Origin: an uncultured Opitutales bacterium
GTDB taxonomy: Bacteria > Verrucomicrobiota > Verrucomicrobiia > Opitutales > UBA953
DNA: 64,000 bases
Assembly: GCA_934675585.1 (NCBI GenBank)
Contig: CAKUQY010000006.1
Location: forward strand, 28,801-92,800
Reading direction: 5' to 3'
The notes under the pieces are model-generated. The model saw only the letters and a program-made list of their open reading frames with translations, searched no databases and had not been told where the DNA came from. Shown piece by piece: positions 1-9,045 of this stretch (positions within the stretch are counted from its first letter, which is position 1; each line of letters opens with the position of its first letter). A program made the position numbers and the translations under genes.

Positions 1-440
1 CCAAAATCAGACCACGAGTTAATTTGACCGTAGAGACGCACTGCATTATCTTTGCTAATTTTCAGCGTTCCTGCCTCCCAAGATTGCGTATTCGCATCTT
101 TCCAAGCAGTTGTCCCATCAACCGCAACCACAGCAGAACCTTGCATTGCATTGCTCGTCGTCAATGCTCGAGTCCCCAAAAGCGAATTCCATCTAATTGA
201 ATTTGTCGGGCCATTTAGCCTTGCATTAACAAAACCCGAAAATGTTGTATTTTCAATCACAACCCAGCCATCGTTAACAACCAGCGTTCCATTGCCGGAA
301 ACATTCACCGTGCGGTCGCCAATATCCTTCGTATAAATCGTGTTGCCGTTAGGATTCAGATAAACCACCGCTTGCGCTGGAATTGCAGTTCCCGCGAGAA
401 TTGTTGCTGCTGCTAAAAAAAGTGTTTTTGAAAATTTCAT
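1..440 (-). CDS. Secreted protein with signal peptide, partial (runs off the left edge)
   Basis: An open frame starts with ATG at 438-440 on the minus strand and stays open to the window edge. The start MKFSKTLFLAAATILAGTAI is followed by PAQA, a clear Sec signal peptide with an Ala-x-Ala cleavage site. The visible mature part is rich in short polar beta-like segments (for example VNVSGNGTLVVNDGWVVIEN), as in secreted autotransporter-like or PEP-CTERM proteins here. The C-terminus is outside the window, so a PEP-CTERM tail cannot be checked. Function unknown. Confidence 0.75.
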   Translation of the reverse strand, partial: MKFSKTLFLAAATILAGTAIPAQAVVYLNPNGNTIYTKDIGDRTVNVSGNGTLVVNDGWVVIENTTFSGFVNARLNGPTNSIRWNSLLGTRALTTSNAMQGSAVVAVDGTTAWKDANTQSWEAGTLKISKDNAVRLYGQINSWSDF

Positions 441-492
441 GAGATTGAAACGTATTAAAAATTAAAGAGGGATAAAAGGTAAAAATGAATTA

Positions 493-1716
493 TTATTTTT
501 CGGCTGATTTTGTTTTGGGTTGCTCGGGAATATCTGCTGCGAGGCCTGCAATTTCGAGCGAGAACGATTCGCCTTCAACGAGCGCATCGGCTTCGGCTGG
601 CGTTTTCATTACCGTTGCCGTCGCGGTCGTTCCCGCGACTGTCGAAATTTTTACGGGAACATCATTTTTGCCCGCACGTTTTACAAAATATGCTGCCGCG
701 GGAACCAATTCGCGCGCGCCTTCGGTCATCGACAAAATCACGCGATTGCCCGCCAAAGTCATTTCAACTTTTCCTGCGGGAACGACTGTTTTTGGAGCCG
801 GTGCAGGTTCAACCACTGCGGGAACGGCCGGCTTTTCACCCACATTTGCAGCCGCCGCGCGATTTGCTTCCAACGCGTTCCAATCAAGCAAAGCGCTGGG
901 CTTATCGGCGCCTTCCATAATTGCGGGAACGGCCTTAAAAGCGCCACGCCACACAGGCAAAAGTGTTTCGTTGAGCGGGAACGCGATTTCAACGCGACGC
1001 ACGCCTGGCTGCAAATTCAACAATTCGCATTCGTTTTTCAATTCCACCGCCGCGCCATCGACTTTGATAATCGCTGCGGGTTGTTTTGCCAGAACAAGTG
1101 CCACATCGCTCAACACGATTTTCCCGTCAGGAATGTTCGCGGGAATGCGTCCGCGCAAATCAAAACTCACGCGTGCCGTTTTGCCTTTTTCGAGTTTGAC
1201 GCGTTTGGTTTCAATGCCATAAACTGACGAGCGCGCCTCGATAGTCAATTCACTGCCAATGTCGTATTCGCCGGAAACGAGCGAGCCGCGCGACGCGTGT
1301 TTTCCATTCACAAAAATTTCAGTTTCTGTTGGCAAACAAGTTACCACCAACTCGCCTTTTTTCATCTTAAAAGTTGGCGCCAATTTTTTTGCAGAACCCG
1401 CTTTCAACACGACGTCTTCCAAAACCGCAGGTTCTGCCGCGTCGTCATTTTCAAAAACAAAACGATACGTTCCCGCGTAAAGCGTGTTGTCCAAAATCAA
1501 AAGTCCGTCCTCGGGAACGCTTCCCACGCGCATGCGTTGACCGTTAAATTCTTGAAAAATTGTCGTTCCCGGAAGCGTCTGAATCACGACAACTGCGGGA
1601 GCGCCTGAATTCTCTTGCGCGCGAGCATTGATCGGCGTTGCAAGAAAAATAAACGATAAAATCGCCATTAAAAATGACGCCTTATTAAGAAAAAATTTCT
1701 TCAAAAATGTAAGCAT
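493..1716 (-). CDS. PEGA-like secreted or periplasmic protein
   Basis: About 407 residues from the ATG at 1714-1716, chosen because it opens a signal peptide or anchor (MLTFLKKFFLNKASFLMAIL, then SFIFLATPINARA); an upstream in-frame start at 1779 would add 21 residues ahead of it. The mature part has repeated beta-rich segments of the PEGA kind (GELVVTCLPTETEIFVNGKH; 'SGEYDIGSELTIEARSS'), which in other proteins are small surface-exposed modules. The middle and C-terminal parts are rich in Ala-Pro-Val and carry several VPA and AGT tripeptides encoded by the iterated word. No enzyme motif is visible. Function unknown. Confidence 0.7.
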   Translation of the reverse strand: MLTFLKKFFLNKASFLMAILSFIFLATPINARAQENSGAPAVVVIQTLPGTTIFQEFNGQRMRVGSVPEDGLLILDNTLYAGTYRFVFENDDAAEPAVLEDVVLKAGSAKKLAPTFKMKKGELVVTCLPTETEIFVNGKHASRGSLVSGEYDIGSELTIEARSSVYGIETKRVKLEKGKTARVSFDLRGRIPANIPDGKIVLSDVALVLAKQPAAIIKVDGAAVELKNECELLNLQPGVRRVEIAFPLNETLLPVWRGAFKAVPAIMEGADKPSALLDWNALEANRAAAANVGEKPAVPAVVEPAPAPKTVVPAGKVEMTLAGNRVILSMTEGARELVPAAAYFVKRAGKNDVPVKISTVAGTTATATVMKTPAEADALVEGESFSLEIAGLAADIPEQPKTKSAEK

Positions 1717-2083
1717 AAACACGCAAATGGGGTTATCTATTCCTCTATTACACCCTTTTTTCGCGCCGTTGTCAAACATAACTGCGCTCGCGCGCGTTAT
1801 TTACCGAGTTTGGAAAAATTTTAAATTTAAGAGTTGAGAAATCCACAAAAAATCGGTGAAATCTGTCAAAATCTGTTTCATCTGTGTTCAAAAAAATGGG
1901 ACGCGCGAGACGCGCATCCCTCTATAAAGTCTTAGTTTCCTTTAATTTTCCCCTTAGTTTTCCTAATTGAAAAAAAACAGCGTTCCCGTGTTCCCGCGCG
2001 CCTCCTCAAAAAAAATAATTTGCGAAATTTTGCGACAAAATTTGCGAAATCGGCGTTAAAAAATCCCGTTCCTGCGCGATGTC
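1717..2083. other. Intergenic region without a recognised gene
   Basis: AT-rich spacer between the PEGA-like gene and the rubrerythrin terminator. It contains phrases resembling the dispersed repeats seen elsewhere (a run like 'aaatctgtttcatctgtgtt' near 1868-1887) and two copies of the 9-bp word. No convincing ORF or RNA is seen. Confidence 0.6.
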
Positions 2084-2122
2084 AAAAAAAACGCGTTCCC
2101 GCAAAATTTCACGGGAACGCGC
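2084..2122 (-). terminator. Intrinsic terminator after rubrerythrin, built from the iterated word
   Basis: Read on the minus strand, GCGTTCCCG (2112-2120) pairs with CGGGAACGC (2093-2101) across a 10-nt loop, followed by a run of eight T (2084-2091). It sits just downstream of the rubrerythrin stop. Confidence 0.85.
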
Positions 2123-2147
2123 TTTTCAAATTAAAAAACTGAACAAA

Positions 2148-2723
2148 TTACCAGTTTTCAGCCAAGAGCTCAAAATGCGCTTGTGGGTGTGCGCAAGCCG
2201 GACATTCGAGTGGCGCTTTTGCAGCTTCGCAAATAAAACCGCAATTGCGGCAACGCCACCAAACTTTGCCGTCTTTTTTGAAAACTTCGCCTTTTTCAAG
2301 ATTGGCGAGCAAGCCGAGATAACGCTTTTCGTGTTGTTTTTCTGCAATCGCGACATTGCGGAAAACTGATGCGATTTCTCTAAAACCTTCTTGCTCTGCG
2401 ATAACCGCAAATTTTGGATAATCACTTTCCCATTCGCAATGTTCACCTGCTGCTGCCGCGCGCAAATTTTCAGCGGTCGAGCCAATCACGCCCGCTGGGA
2501 ACGCCGCCACAACTTCAACATCGCCGCCTTCAAGAAATTTAAAAAAGCGCTTGGCGTGCTCTTTTTCTTGATCTGCCGTTTCCGCAAAAATGTCAGCGAT
2601 TTGGACAAATCCCTCTTTTTTTGCTTTCGCCGCAAAATAAGTGTAGCGATTGCGCGCTTGCGATTCTCCCGCGAACGCGTGCATTAAGTTTTTCTCTGTT
2701 TGAGTACCTTTTAATGATGTCAT
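2148..2723 (-). CDS. rbr: Rubrerythrin
   Basis: A 191-residue rubrerythrin, a cytoplasmic non-haem iron peroxidase that detoxifies hydrogen peroxide. The N-terminal four-helix ferritin-like domain shows the di-iron ligand pattern ([47 protein letters not shown]). The C-terminal rubredoxin-like domain has two CxxC pairs (WRCRNCGF and [10 protein letters not shown]) that bind a single iron. Length is normal for the family. The gene is monocistronic, with a strong sigma70-like promoter overlapped by a PerR/Fur-like palindrome upstream and an intrinsic terminator downstream, so peroxide-responsive control is plausible. Confidence 0.97.
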   Translation of the reverse strand: MTSLKGTQTEKNLMHAFAGESQARNRYTYFAAKAKKEGFVQIADIFAETADQEKEHAKRFFKFLEGGDVEVVAAFPAGVIGSTAENLRAAAAGEHCEWESDYPKFAVIAEQEGFREIASVFRNVAIAEKQHEKRYLGLLANLEKGEVFKKDGKVWWRCRNCGFICEAAKAPLECPACAHPQAHFELLAENW

Positions 2724-2755
2724 AATTTTTTTTGGTTGATTGTTATCGGTTTAAT

Positions 2756-2791
2756 TTAGAATAATTCTATTTTTCGCAAAATGCAAGTCAA
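2756..2791 (-). promoter_or_regulatory. rbr promoter with overlapping PerR/Fur-like palindrome
   Basis: On the minus strand TTGACT (2786-2791) and TAGAAT (2764-2769) are separated by 16 bp, a good sigma70 promoter 41 bp upstream of the rbr ATG. The -10 lies within the palindrome TTAGAATAATTCTAT (2756-2770), which differs at only three positions from the Bacillus PerR-box consensus TTATAATNATTATAA. PerR control of rubrerythrin is known in other bacteria; here it is inferred. Confidence 0.6.
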
Positions 2792-2839
2792 AAATTTGAA
2801 TTTGCTTAAAAATTTTTTAAAGGGTAGAATGGGTCAGTT

Positions 2840-3982
2840 ATGATTATACTCGAAAAACCATTTGTGTCAAACGAATTAAAAAATTATCTCGCGGGAACGC
2901 AAACCGCGTTGCTCGACAACAATTTTGCGCGCCAAAATCTCGCGGGAACGTCCGTCAATTTTATCGATGAAAACACGGCGCGGGAACGCATCACGGCTGG
3001 CGAACGCGTTTACACCATTTCAGAAAATGCGCTCGATTGGGTTTGTAAAAATACAAGCGACAAAAATTGCTTGCGCGTCATCGAAACGATGAAAAACAAA
3101 GCTGCCATGCGCGAATTGCTCAAAAACGTTTACCCAAATTTTTTCTTTAAAAGCGTTCCCGCAAGTGAACTCGGCAAAATCGATTTTTCAACTTTGCCCG
3201 TTCCCGTAATTTTAAAACCGACCGTTGGATTTTTCAGCGTGGGAGTTTACACCATTCAAAACGAAAACGACTGGCAAAACGCACTCGCCGACATCGAAAA
3301 AACTTCCGCCAATTGGCGCGAACTTTATCCCGAAAATGTGCTCGGCAACAACAATTTTATCATCGAAAAATACATCACGGGCGACGAATACGCGGTCGAT
3401 GTTTATTTTGACGATTGCGGGAACGCTGTTGTGCTCAACATTCTCAAACACGATTTCGCCTCGGCGAGCGACGTCAGCGACCGGCTTTACTACACTTCCG
3501 CGAAAATTTTGCGGGAACGCCTCGCTGAATTTACCGATTTTTTCAATAAAATTAATAGCAAACTCGGCGCGCGCAATTTCCCGACCCACGTTGAATTACG
3601 CGTCGAAAACGGAGAAATTATTCCGATCGAATTTAATCCGATGCGCTTTGCGGGCTGGTGCTGCACGGATGTCGCATTTTTCGCTTTTGGCGTGCGCACT
3701 TACGATTATTTTCTCAACAACAAAAAGCCCGATTGGGAACAACTTTTGGCGGGAAAAGAAAACAAAATTTACACGATGATCGTGCTCAACAAACCCGTTC
3801 CCGAGCCAAAATTTAACGATTTCAACTACGACGCGCTTTGCGCCAAATTTGAAAACGTGCTTTGCCTGCGCAAAATGAATTTCCGCGAACTTTCCATTTT
3901 CGGCTTTCTCTACACCGAAACGCAAAATCCGCGGGAACTCGAATTCATCGTCAATTCAGATTTAACGGAATTTTGTGAATAG
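2840..3982 (+). CDS. ATP-grasp domain protein
   Basis: A 380-residue protein of the ATP-grasp superfamily, which ligates a carboxylate to an amine or thiol through an acyl-phosphate. Visible are the flexible ATP-binding strand (PVPVILKPTVGFFSVGVYTI, residues ~118-137), the 'FIIEKYITGDEYAVDVYFD' segment with its adenine-contacting Glu-Lys, and the metal-binding 'THVELRVENGEIIPIEFNPMR' near residue 255. The substrate cannot be told; relatives include amino-acid and carboxylate ligases. It is transcribed alone, divergent from rbr and convergent with the RNA methyltransferase. The gene carries eight copies of the GGGAACG core. Confidence 0.8.
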   Translation: MIILEKPFVSNELKNYLAGTQTALLDNNFARQNLAGTSVNFIDENTARERITAGERVYTISENALDWVCKNTSDKNCLRVIETMKNKAAMRELLKNVYPNFFFKSVPASELGKIDFSTLPVPVILKPTVGFFSVGVYTIQNENDWQNALADIEKTSANWRELYPENVLGNNNFIIEKYITGDEYAVDVYFDDCGNAVVLNILKHDFASASDVSDRLYYTSAKILRERLAEFTDFFNKINSKLGARNFPTHVELRVENGEIIPIEFNPMRFAGWCCTDVAFFAFGVRTYDYFLNNKKPDWEQLLAGKENKIYTMIVLNKPVPEPKFNDFNYDALCAKFENVLCLRKMNFRELSIFGFLYTETQNPRELEFIVNSDLTEFCE

Positions 3983-3984
3983 TG

Positions 3985-4047
3985 GTGTAGGGTGTGGAGT
4001 GGGGAGTGCGCGCAAAATCTCCCCACTCCCCACTCCACACTCTACAC
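3985..4047. terminator. Long hairpin between convergent genes
   Basis: Arms 3985-4006 and 4026-4047 are 22 nt each with one mismatch (GTGTAGGGTGTGGAGTGGGGAG against its complement). The hairpin lies between the plus-strand ATP-grasp gene and the minus-strand methyltransferase gene and covers the latter's stop codon. There is no clear U-tract, so a bidirectional terminator is plausible but not certain. Confidence 0.6.
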
Positions 4048-5322
4048 TCTCTCCAACACCGCGACGTTTTCGATGTGGCGGGTTTGCGGGAACAAGTCGA
4101 ACGGCTGGACTTCGACGAGCCGATATTTTTTTCCCGCAAGCAAAAACTGCAAATCGCGTGCCTGCGTGTCGGGACCGCACGAAACATAAACGATGCGCTT
4201 AGGCGCAAATGCCAACAATTGCGCCAAAAACGCCTCGTCGCTGCCTTTGCGCGGCGGGTCCATAATCACGGCGGTTTCATCGGGCGGGAACGTTACTTTT
4301 TCAAAAATAATTTCCGACGAACCCTCGACGAACTCGCAGTTGCCGATGCCGTTCCCGCGAGCGTTTTCGCGGGCGTTGACCACCGCGTCCCCGCTGACTT
4401 CCACGCCTAAAACGCGCTCAAAACGGCTCGCCGCCGAAAGCGCAAAAAGCCCGCTACCGCAATAAGTGTCCACCAAAAATCTGCAATCGCCGTTCCCGCG
4501 AGCCGCGTTCACGCCGTAATTGACGAAATCGGGCAAAATGAACGGATTATTTTGGAAAAAATCGCCCGCAACAAAGTGCAACACCAAATCGCCCACGCGT
4601 TCAGAAACTTTAGCTTTGTAATCGCTCACAACGCCTTCGAGCGTTTCGCGCAACAGCAAAGTCGCGCCGCGCTTAAATTCTCCGCGCGCCATTTTTTCGC
4701 GCACTCGTTCCCGCGCCGCCGGCAACGCTTCGTTGATCGCATCCGTCGCGATCGGACACGCGGGAACGTCGATAATTTTGCGCGCACTTCCCGCCGCTAA
4801 AAATCCGATCGGGAACGCTTCGCCGCAATCGCGCGGACGCTCAAAATGCGGCGTGATTTTCGAACGGTAGCCCCATTGTTTGGGGGAGCCAAAACAATTT
4901 TTTAGCGTTCCCGCAGGCAGTTCGATTTTGCCGATGCGCTCGAAAAGTTCCTTAATTTGCTGCGTTTTCCAAGCCAATTGCGCGCCATAATTCAAATTCT
5001 GATACTGACAGCCGCCGCATTTGCCAAACAGCGGACAGCGCGGCTCGACGCGTTCCCGCGACGGCATTAAAATTTCCACCAAATCCGCGCGCGAAAAATT
5101 TTTCGCGTTGTGCCAAACGCTCGCCTTGACGCGTTCGCCTGGGAGCGCTCCCGCGACAAAAATCACCCACGAATCGTTTTCGTTGAGCGCGACGCGACCG
5201 ACGCCCTCGCCGAGATTCGTCAGCGAATGAATTTCCAATTCGACAATTTGATGATAGCCGAAAGGTTCCGCTTTAAATTTTTTAGGCGCTTGCCGCGCAG
5301 GACCCGAAAATGCTTTTTCCAT
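4042..5322 (-). CDS. TRAM-domain 23S rRNA (uracil-5)-methyltransferase, RlmD/TrmA family
   Basis: A 426-residue SAM-dependent RNA m5U methyltransferase. The N-terminal TRAM RNA-binding domain (residues ~28-90) precedes an iron-sulfur cysteine cluster (CPLFGKCGGCQYQ). The catalytic domain has the SAM motif DTYCGSGLFAL, the DPPRKG motif, the nucleophile loop VSCGPDTQARD, and the terminal 'DLFPQTRHIENVAVLER' with its catalytic glutamate. These identify the RumA/RlmCD/TrmA family; which uridine is modified cannot be read from sequence. It contains eight copies of the GGGAACG core, which appear as VPA, RER and GN tripeptides in loops. Confidence 0.92.
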   Translation of the reverse strand: MEKAFSGPARQAPKKFKAEPFGYHQIVELEIHSLTNLGEGVGRVALNENDSWVIFVAGALPGERVKASVWHNAKNFSRADLVEILMPSRERVEPRCPLFGKCGGCQYQNLNYGAQLAWKTQQIKELFERIGKIELPAGTLKNCFGSPKQWGYRSKITPHFERPRDCGEAFPIGFLAAGSARKIIDVPACPIATDAINEALPAARERVREKMARGEFKRGATLLLRETLEGVVSDYKAKVSERVGDLVLHFVAGDFFQNNPFILPDFVNYGVNAARGNGDCRFLVDTYCGSGLFALSAASRFERVLGVEVSGDAVVNARENARGNGIGNCEFVEGSSEIIFEKVTFPPDETAVIMDPPRKGSDEAFLAQLLAFAPKRIVYVSCGPDTQARDLQFLLAGKKYRLVEVQPFDLFPQTRHIENVAVLERV

Positions 5323-5328
5323 AAATAA

Positions 5329-6633
5329 TTATTGCAATTTTTGAATATAATTCAGCAAAAAATCTTGAATGCCAATGTAAAAAACGCCGCGCTCGTCCGT
5401 CCACGGAATTATTTCATCTTTAACGACAACTATTTTTTCGTAAGCGTCATTCACGCTGTAAAGAGATTTTGTTTCCTGCAAACGCTTAACTTCTTCGTCA
5501 ATACGCAATGCAGACTGAATATAATAACGACGTTGTGACGTTTGAACGACAAAATCAATTTCTAACAAAACGCGTTGGCTACCACCTTTTTCGTTGCGCG
5601 TGTTGCTTTCAACAATGCCGACATCGACATTAAAGCCGCGGGAACACAATTCATTATAAATCACATTTTCCATCAAATGTGTTTCTTCCTGTTGTCTGAA
5701 ATTTAATCGAGCATTGCGCAACCCGATGTCGGCAAAATAATATTTTAACGGCGAGCCGATGTAAGAGCGTCCTTTAACATCGTAGCGTTCTACTTTTGAC
5801 AAAATAAACGCATCGACAAAATAATCCAAATAATTCGAAATCGTATTATTGCTAACTTTTAAATGTTTTATCGTTTTGAACGTATTTGCCAAGCGCGTAG
5901 GATTCGTCAGCGAACCGACCGCCGAAGCGACAAAATTCAAAATATCGTCCAAAACGTCTTTCTCGCCACGAATGCGATGACGCTCCAAAACGTCTTTAAT
6001 GTAAGTTTGCGAAAAAAGCGTTTTCAAATAAGCGCTTTTTTCTTCGTGATTTTCCAAATTCATCAAAAACGGCATCCCGCCGTAAACGAGAAATTCATTC
6101 CACGCATCGCGCTTATCTCGCGGGAACGCCGAATAAAATTCGTCAAAACTCAACGGCACAACACGAATTTCGTCCGCACGATCGCGAAAACTTGTCAAAA
6201 TATCGCTCGACAACATTTTTGAATTGCTTCCCGTGACATAAATGTCAGCGTTTTCCAGATTTTTTAAGCCCAACAAAACGTCAACAAATGTAATTTTTTC
6301 TGTCGATGATTTAGGCAAATACGGATTGTTAATCGACGAAACAAATTGGATTTCATCCAAAAAAACATAAAATTGTTTTTGATTGTCAGCGATGCGTTCC
6401 CGAATAAATTTATCCAATTCAATAGGATTGCGGTAACGCGCATTCGCAATCTCATCTAAACGCAACGAAACAATTTGTTCATTACCAACGCCAATCGAAT
6501 GCAAATAACTCACAAACAAATCAAATAACAAATACGATTTGCCACAGCGACGAATGCCCGTAATAATTTTTATACGACCGTTCCCGCGCTTGGCAATCAA
6601 TTGCTCCAAATAACGTTTGCGTTGAATAATCAT
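5329..6633 (-). CDS. AAA ATPase with DUF4143 domain (first of three in the window)
   Basis: A 434-residue protein of the AAA_14/DUF4143 type. The Walker A motif is GIRRCGKSYLL (residues ~26-36), Walker B is FYVFLDEIQ (~88-96), and 'DIYVTGSNSKMLSSDI' is the sensor segment. The C-terminal DUF4143 half contains a PD-(D/E)xK-like segment ('LLEIDFVVQTSQRRYYIQSA'). Members are common in bacteria and archaea as stand-alone genes of unknown biological role. Homologous genes lie at 19634-20974 and 42302-43600. It is only 6 bp upstream of the RNA methyltransferase gene and could be cotranscribed with it. Confidence 0.9.
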   Translation of the reverse strand: MIIQRKRYLEQLIAKRGNGRIKIITGIRRCGKSYLLFDLFVSYLHSIGVGNEQIVSLRLDEIANARYRNPIELDKFIRERIADNQKQFYVFLDEIQFVSSINNPYLPKSSTEKITFVDVLLGLKNLENADIYVTGSNSKMLSSDILTSFRDRADEIRVVPLSFDEFYSAFPRDKRDAWNEFLVYGGMPFLMNLENHEEKSAYLKTLFSQTYIKDVLERHRIRGEKDVLDDILNFVASAVGSLTNPTRLANTFKTIKHLKVSNNTISNYLDYFVDAFILSKVERYDVKGRSYIGSPLKYYFADIGLRNARLNFRQQEETHLMENVIYNELCSRGFNVDVGIVESNTRNEKGGSQRVLLEIDFVVQTSQRRYYIQSALRIDEEVKRLQETKSLYSVNDAYEKIVVVKDEIIPWTDERGVFYIGIQDFLLNYIQKLQ

Positions 6634-6652
6634 TGTCCGAATACAAAAATAA

Positions 6653-6754
6653 AAATCCGCAATTTTTATTCCTTATTTTAATGAAATCTCAACAAAATGT
6701 CAAATTAGCGAATAAATTTTGCGGAAATCCGCAATTTTTATTCCTTATTTTAAT
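6653..6754. repeat. Two copies of a 30-bp direct repeat upstream of the DUF4143 gene
   Basis: An identical 30-bp AT-rich sequence (beginning AAATCCGCAATTTTTATT) occurs at 6653-6682 and 6725-6754, separated by 42 bp. It lies between the RluD-like gene and the start of the DUF4143 ATPase. It may be a duplicated promoter or binding region; no function is shown. Confidence 0.85.
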
Positions 6755-6772
6755 TTAAACCATTGCCAAACG

Positions 6773-7729
6773 CTAAAAATTTCCTGTGATGCGGGAACCA
6801 AATTTTTCGCGCAAAAAGGTCGCAAGATTTGAAAAATCTGGCGGCGGGAACGCCGTTAAATCTAACATTTCGCCCGTGATTGGATGCTCAAATTGCAAAT
6901 GATACGCGTGCAACATCACGCGCGGGAGCGGCCAACCTTCGTGGCGATGGACGATTTTGCCGTAAACGCGATCGCCCAAAATTGGATGTCCAATGTGCGC
7001 CAAATGCACGCGAATTTGATGTGTGCGCCCCGTGTGCAAAACACAGCGCACGAGCGCGGCATCTTTGCCAAATTTTTCCAAGACAAACCAATCGGTCCAC
7101 GCGGGTTTTCCGTCTTCGCGCACTGCCATTTTAACGCGATTGTTTGGGTGGCGGTCGATCGGCGCTTTGATCGTTCCCGCGAGCAAATCTGGCGCTTTGT
7201 CCACGAGTGCCAAATATTCTTTATGAATTTCGCGTTCGGCAAATTTTTCAACCATCGCGTGATAAGCCAAATCGGTTTTTGCAAAAACAATCACGCCGCT
7301 CGTTTCTTTGTCCAAACGGTGCACGACGCCGGGACGCAGCTCGCCGCCCGCCATTGCTAATTTGCCGTTGGTGTGGTGCAACAGCGCGTGAACGAGCGTG
7401 TCATCTGCCGTTCCCGCGCCTGGATGCGTTACCATTCCCGCCGCTTTGTTGATTGCAATTAAATGTTCGTCTTCAAATAAAACATCGAGCGGAATTTCCA
7501 CAGCGTGAACGCCCGGCTCTTGGGCCTCAGGAATCGTCACGCAAAGTTTATCGCCCGTTGAAATTGGTGTTTTGCGCGTCAAAACCGTTCCCGTCAGCGC
7601 ATTTTTCACGTTCCCGTTATCGAGCAATTTTTGCCATTGCGAGCGGGAACGGTCGGGGAAAAGTCCCGCCAGCCATTTGTCGGCGCGTTGATTTTTCACG
7701 CCTTCCGGCACTTCAAAAATTTCTTCCAT
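6773..7729 (-). CDS. rluD: Ribosomal large-subunit pseudouridine synthase, RluD type
   Basis: A protein of about 318 residues of the RluA/RluD family, which isomerises uridines of 23S rRNA to pseudouridine. An S4-like RNA-binding domain ('NQRADKWLAGLFPDRSRSQW') is followed by the catalytic domain with HRLDKETSG, whose aspartate is the nucleophile, and the conserved 'GRTHQIRVHLAHIGHPILGD'. The ATG at 7727-7729 is preferred to the upstream TTG at 7735. It lies just downstream of the SurA-like gene (6 bp gap) in an apparent two-gene operon. The RluD assignment over RluA or RluC rests on length and the S4 domain only. Confidence 0.9.
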   Translation of the reverse strand: MEEIFEVPEGVKNQRADKWLAGLFPDRSRSQWQKLLDNGNVKNALTGTVLTRKTPISTGDKLCVTIPEAQEPGVHAVEIPLDVLFEDEHLIAINKAAGMVTHPGAGTADDTLVHALLHHTNGKLAMAGGELRPGVVHRLDKETSGVIVFAKTDLAYHAMVEKFAEREIHKEYLALVDKAPDLLAGTIKAPIDRHPNNRVKMAVREDGKPAWTDWFVLEKFGKDAALVRCVLHTGRTHQIRVHLAHIGHPILGDRVYGKIVHRHEGWPLPRVMLHAYHLQFEHPITGEMLDLTAFPPPDFSNLATFLREKFGSRITGNF

Positions 7730-7735
7730 AAACAA

Positions 7736-8821
7736 TTAAAACCATTCCACAAAAAATCGCTCTTGCAATTTTTCAAGCTGTTCGGCGCGCGCTTTTTGCA
7801 TTTCGTTCCCGCGCAACATATTTTCGAGTTGTGGGCGCACGTCATTGATTGCGGTCGTTCCCGCATCGCGTTTTGCGTTGAGTTTAAAAATAATAAACAT
7901 GCGGCGTCCCGTGCCGTCGGTCAATTCCAGCAAATCGCTCACTTCGCCAATTTTAGTTGCGTCGAGCGTTTCAATTACGGCTTCAGAAAGATCGTCGCGC
8001 GCTTTCCAGCCGACATAACCGCCGTTGGCGCGAAACTCGTCGCGGCTGTGAATTTTTGCCGTTCCCGCGAAATTTTCTGGATGTTTTTTTAAGTTTTCGC
8101 AAAGCATTTTTGCGGCTTTTGCGACAGCGTCATCGCCCTGACTCGCTCCCGCATAAATCACAATTTGCGAATATTCAAAACTTGCAGGATGTGTAAAATT
8201 TTTCAATTGCTGATGATAAGTGCGAAAAACATCCATCGGCGAAACTTCTTTGGGCAAACCTTCTTGAATTTGCCAATTAAAATTTTGCTCGATCGTCATA
8301 TTTTTAAGACGCTGACGGTCGGCGAGCGGGTTGCTGCCAATCGCGCGCAAATATTCCAAATACTTGCCACGATCGCCCCCAAAATCGCGATCAATGCGCT
8401 CGTTAATCCGCGTGTCAAAATATTCTTCTGGCATTTGCAAACCCGACGCTTCGTATTCGCCAACAAACAAATACATTTCTGTGTAGCGACGCAACGATTC
8501 GGCAACCAATTGATTATATTTTTGCGCAAATTCTTCGGCAGATTTTGCCTCGCGACGCAAAGCCATCGCCGCACGCTGCGTTTCCGCGCGAATATCGTCT
8601 GCCGTCACCAATTTGCCATCAACCACCGCACGCGGATATTCGCGATTACTCAATTTAAATTCCAAAACTTGCCGCTCGGCAGGCGACATTTTTTCCACCG
8701 CTTCGCGCGTAATTTCAGGATGCGCCAATTCTTTTGGCGTTGCCGCAAAAATGGACGTTCCCGCAAACGCAATCGCCAGCGTCCACGAAACCATTATTTT
8801 TGCCGTTGTCTTAAAATTCAT
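7736..8821 (-). CDS. SurA/PpiC-like periplasmic foldase (parvulin family)
   Basis: A 361-residue protein with an N-terminal signal peptide (MVSWTLAIAFAGTSIFA). Residues ~85-215 are a helical chaperone segment like the SurA N-terminal domain (VVDGKLVTADDIRAE; 'RDFGGDRGKYLEYLRAIG'), and residues ~220-320 form a rotamase-like domain ('FEYSQIVIYAG', 'KHPENFAGTAKIHSRDEFRANGGYVGWKARDDLSEAV'). The GGxxGW element is typical of parvulin domains. It should assist outer-membrane protein folding in the periplasm. It starts an operon with the RluD-like gene. Confidence 0.85.
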   Translation of the reverse strand: MNFKTTAKIMVSWTLAIAFAGTSIFAATPKELAHPEITREAVEKMSPAERQVLEFKLSNREYPRAVVDGKLVTADDIRAETQRAAMALRREAKSAEEFAQKYNQLVAESLRRYTEMYLFVGEYEASGLQMPEEYFDTRINERIDRDFGGDRGKYLEYLRAIGSNPLADRQRLKNMTIEQNFNWQIQEGLPKEVSPMDVFRTYHQQLKNFTHPASFEYSQIVIYAGASQGDDAVAKAAKMLCENLKKHPENFAGTAKIHSRDEFRANGGYVGWKARDDLSEAVIETLDATKIGEVSDLLELTDGTGRRMFIIFKLNAKRDAGTTAINDVRPQLENMLRGNEMQKARAEQLEKLQERFFVEWF

Positions 8822-8879
8822 TATTTTTATTATAACGAAAGCCCACGCGTTCCCGCGAGCAGAAAAAGGAAAGAGACTA

Positions 8880-9030
8880 ATCCCAATTTTTTAGGTGTCG
8901 TTTTGAAGGCGGAAATAGAAAAAGTGGCTTAAAGGCTTAGTTTTAGAGCGAAAAAATATTTTTTTTGAGAGGAAAATTAAGGCAAAGACTTTTTTTAAAG
9001 AAATTTTGGCGGGAACAAAAAAATTGGGAT
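8880..9030. mobile_element. MITE-like element, copy 1 (151 bp)
   Basis: Bounded by 13-bp terminal inverted repeats, ATCCCAATTTTTT (8880-8892) and its complement (9017-9030). The second copy at 38185-38335 has the same length and differs at about four positions. Immediately at the right end, AATTGGGATAA C TTATCCCAATT forms a perfect hairpin. No ORF. The features fit a non-autonomous mobile or REP-like element. Confidence 0.7.
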
Positions 9031-9045
9031 AACTTATCCCAATTT

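Noticed and set aside
485..1222. Plus-strand open frame opposite the PEGA-like gene
   Set aside because: Low-complexity Ala/Ser/Thr translation, no start context, and a convincing gene on the other strand.
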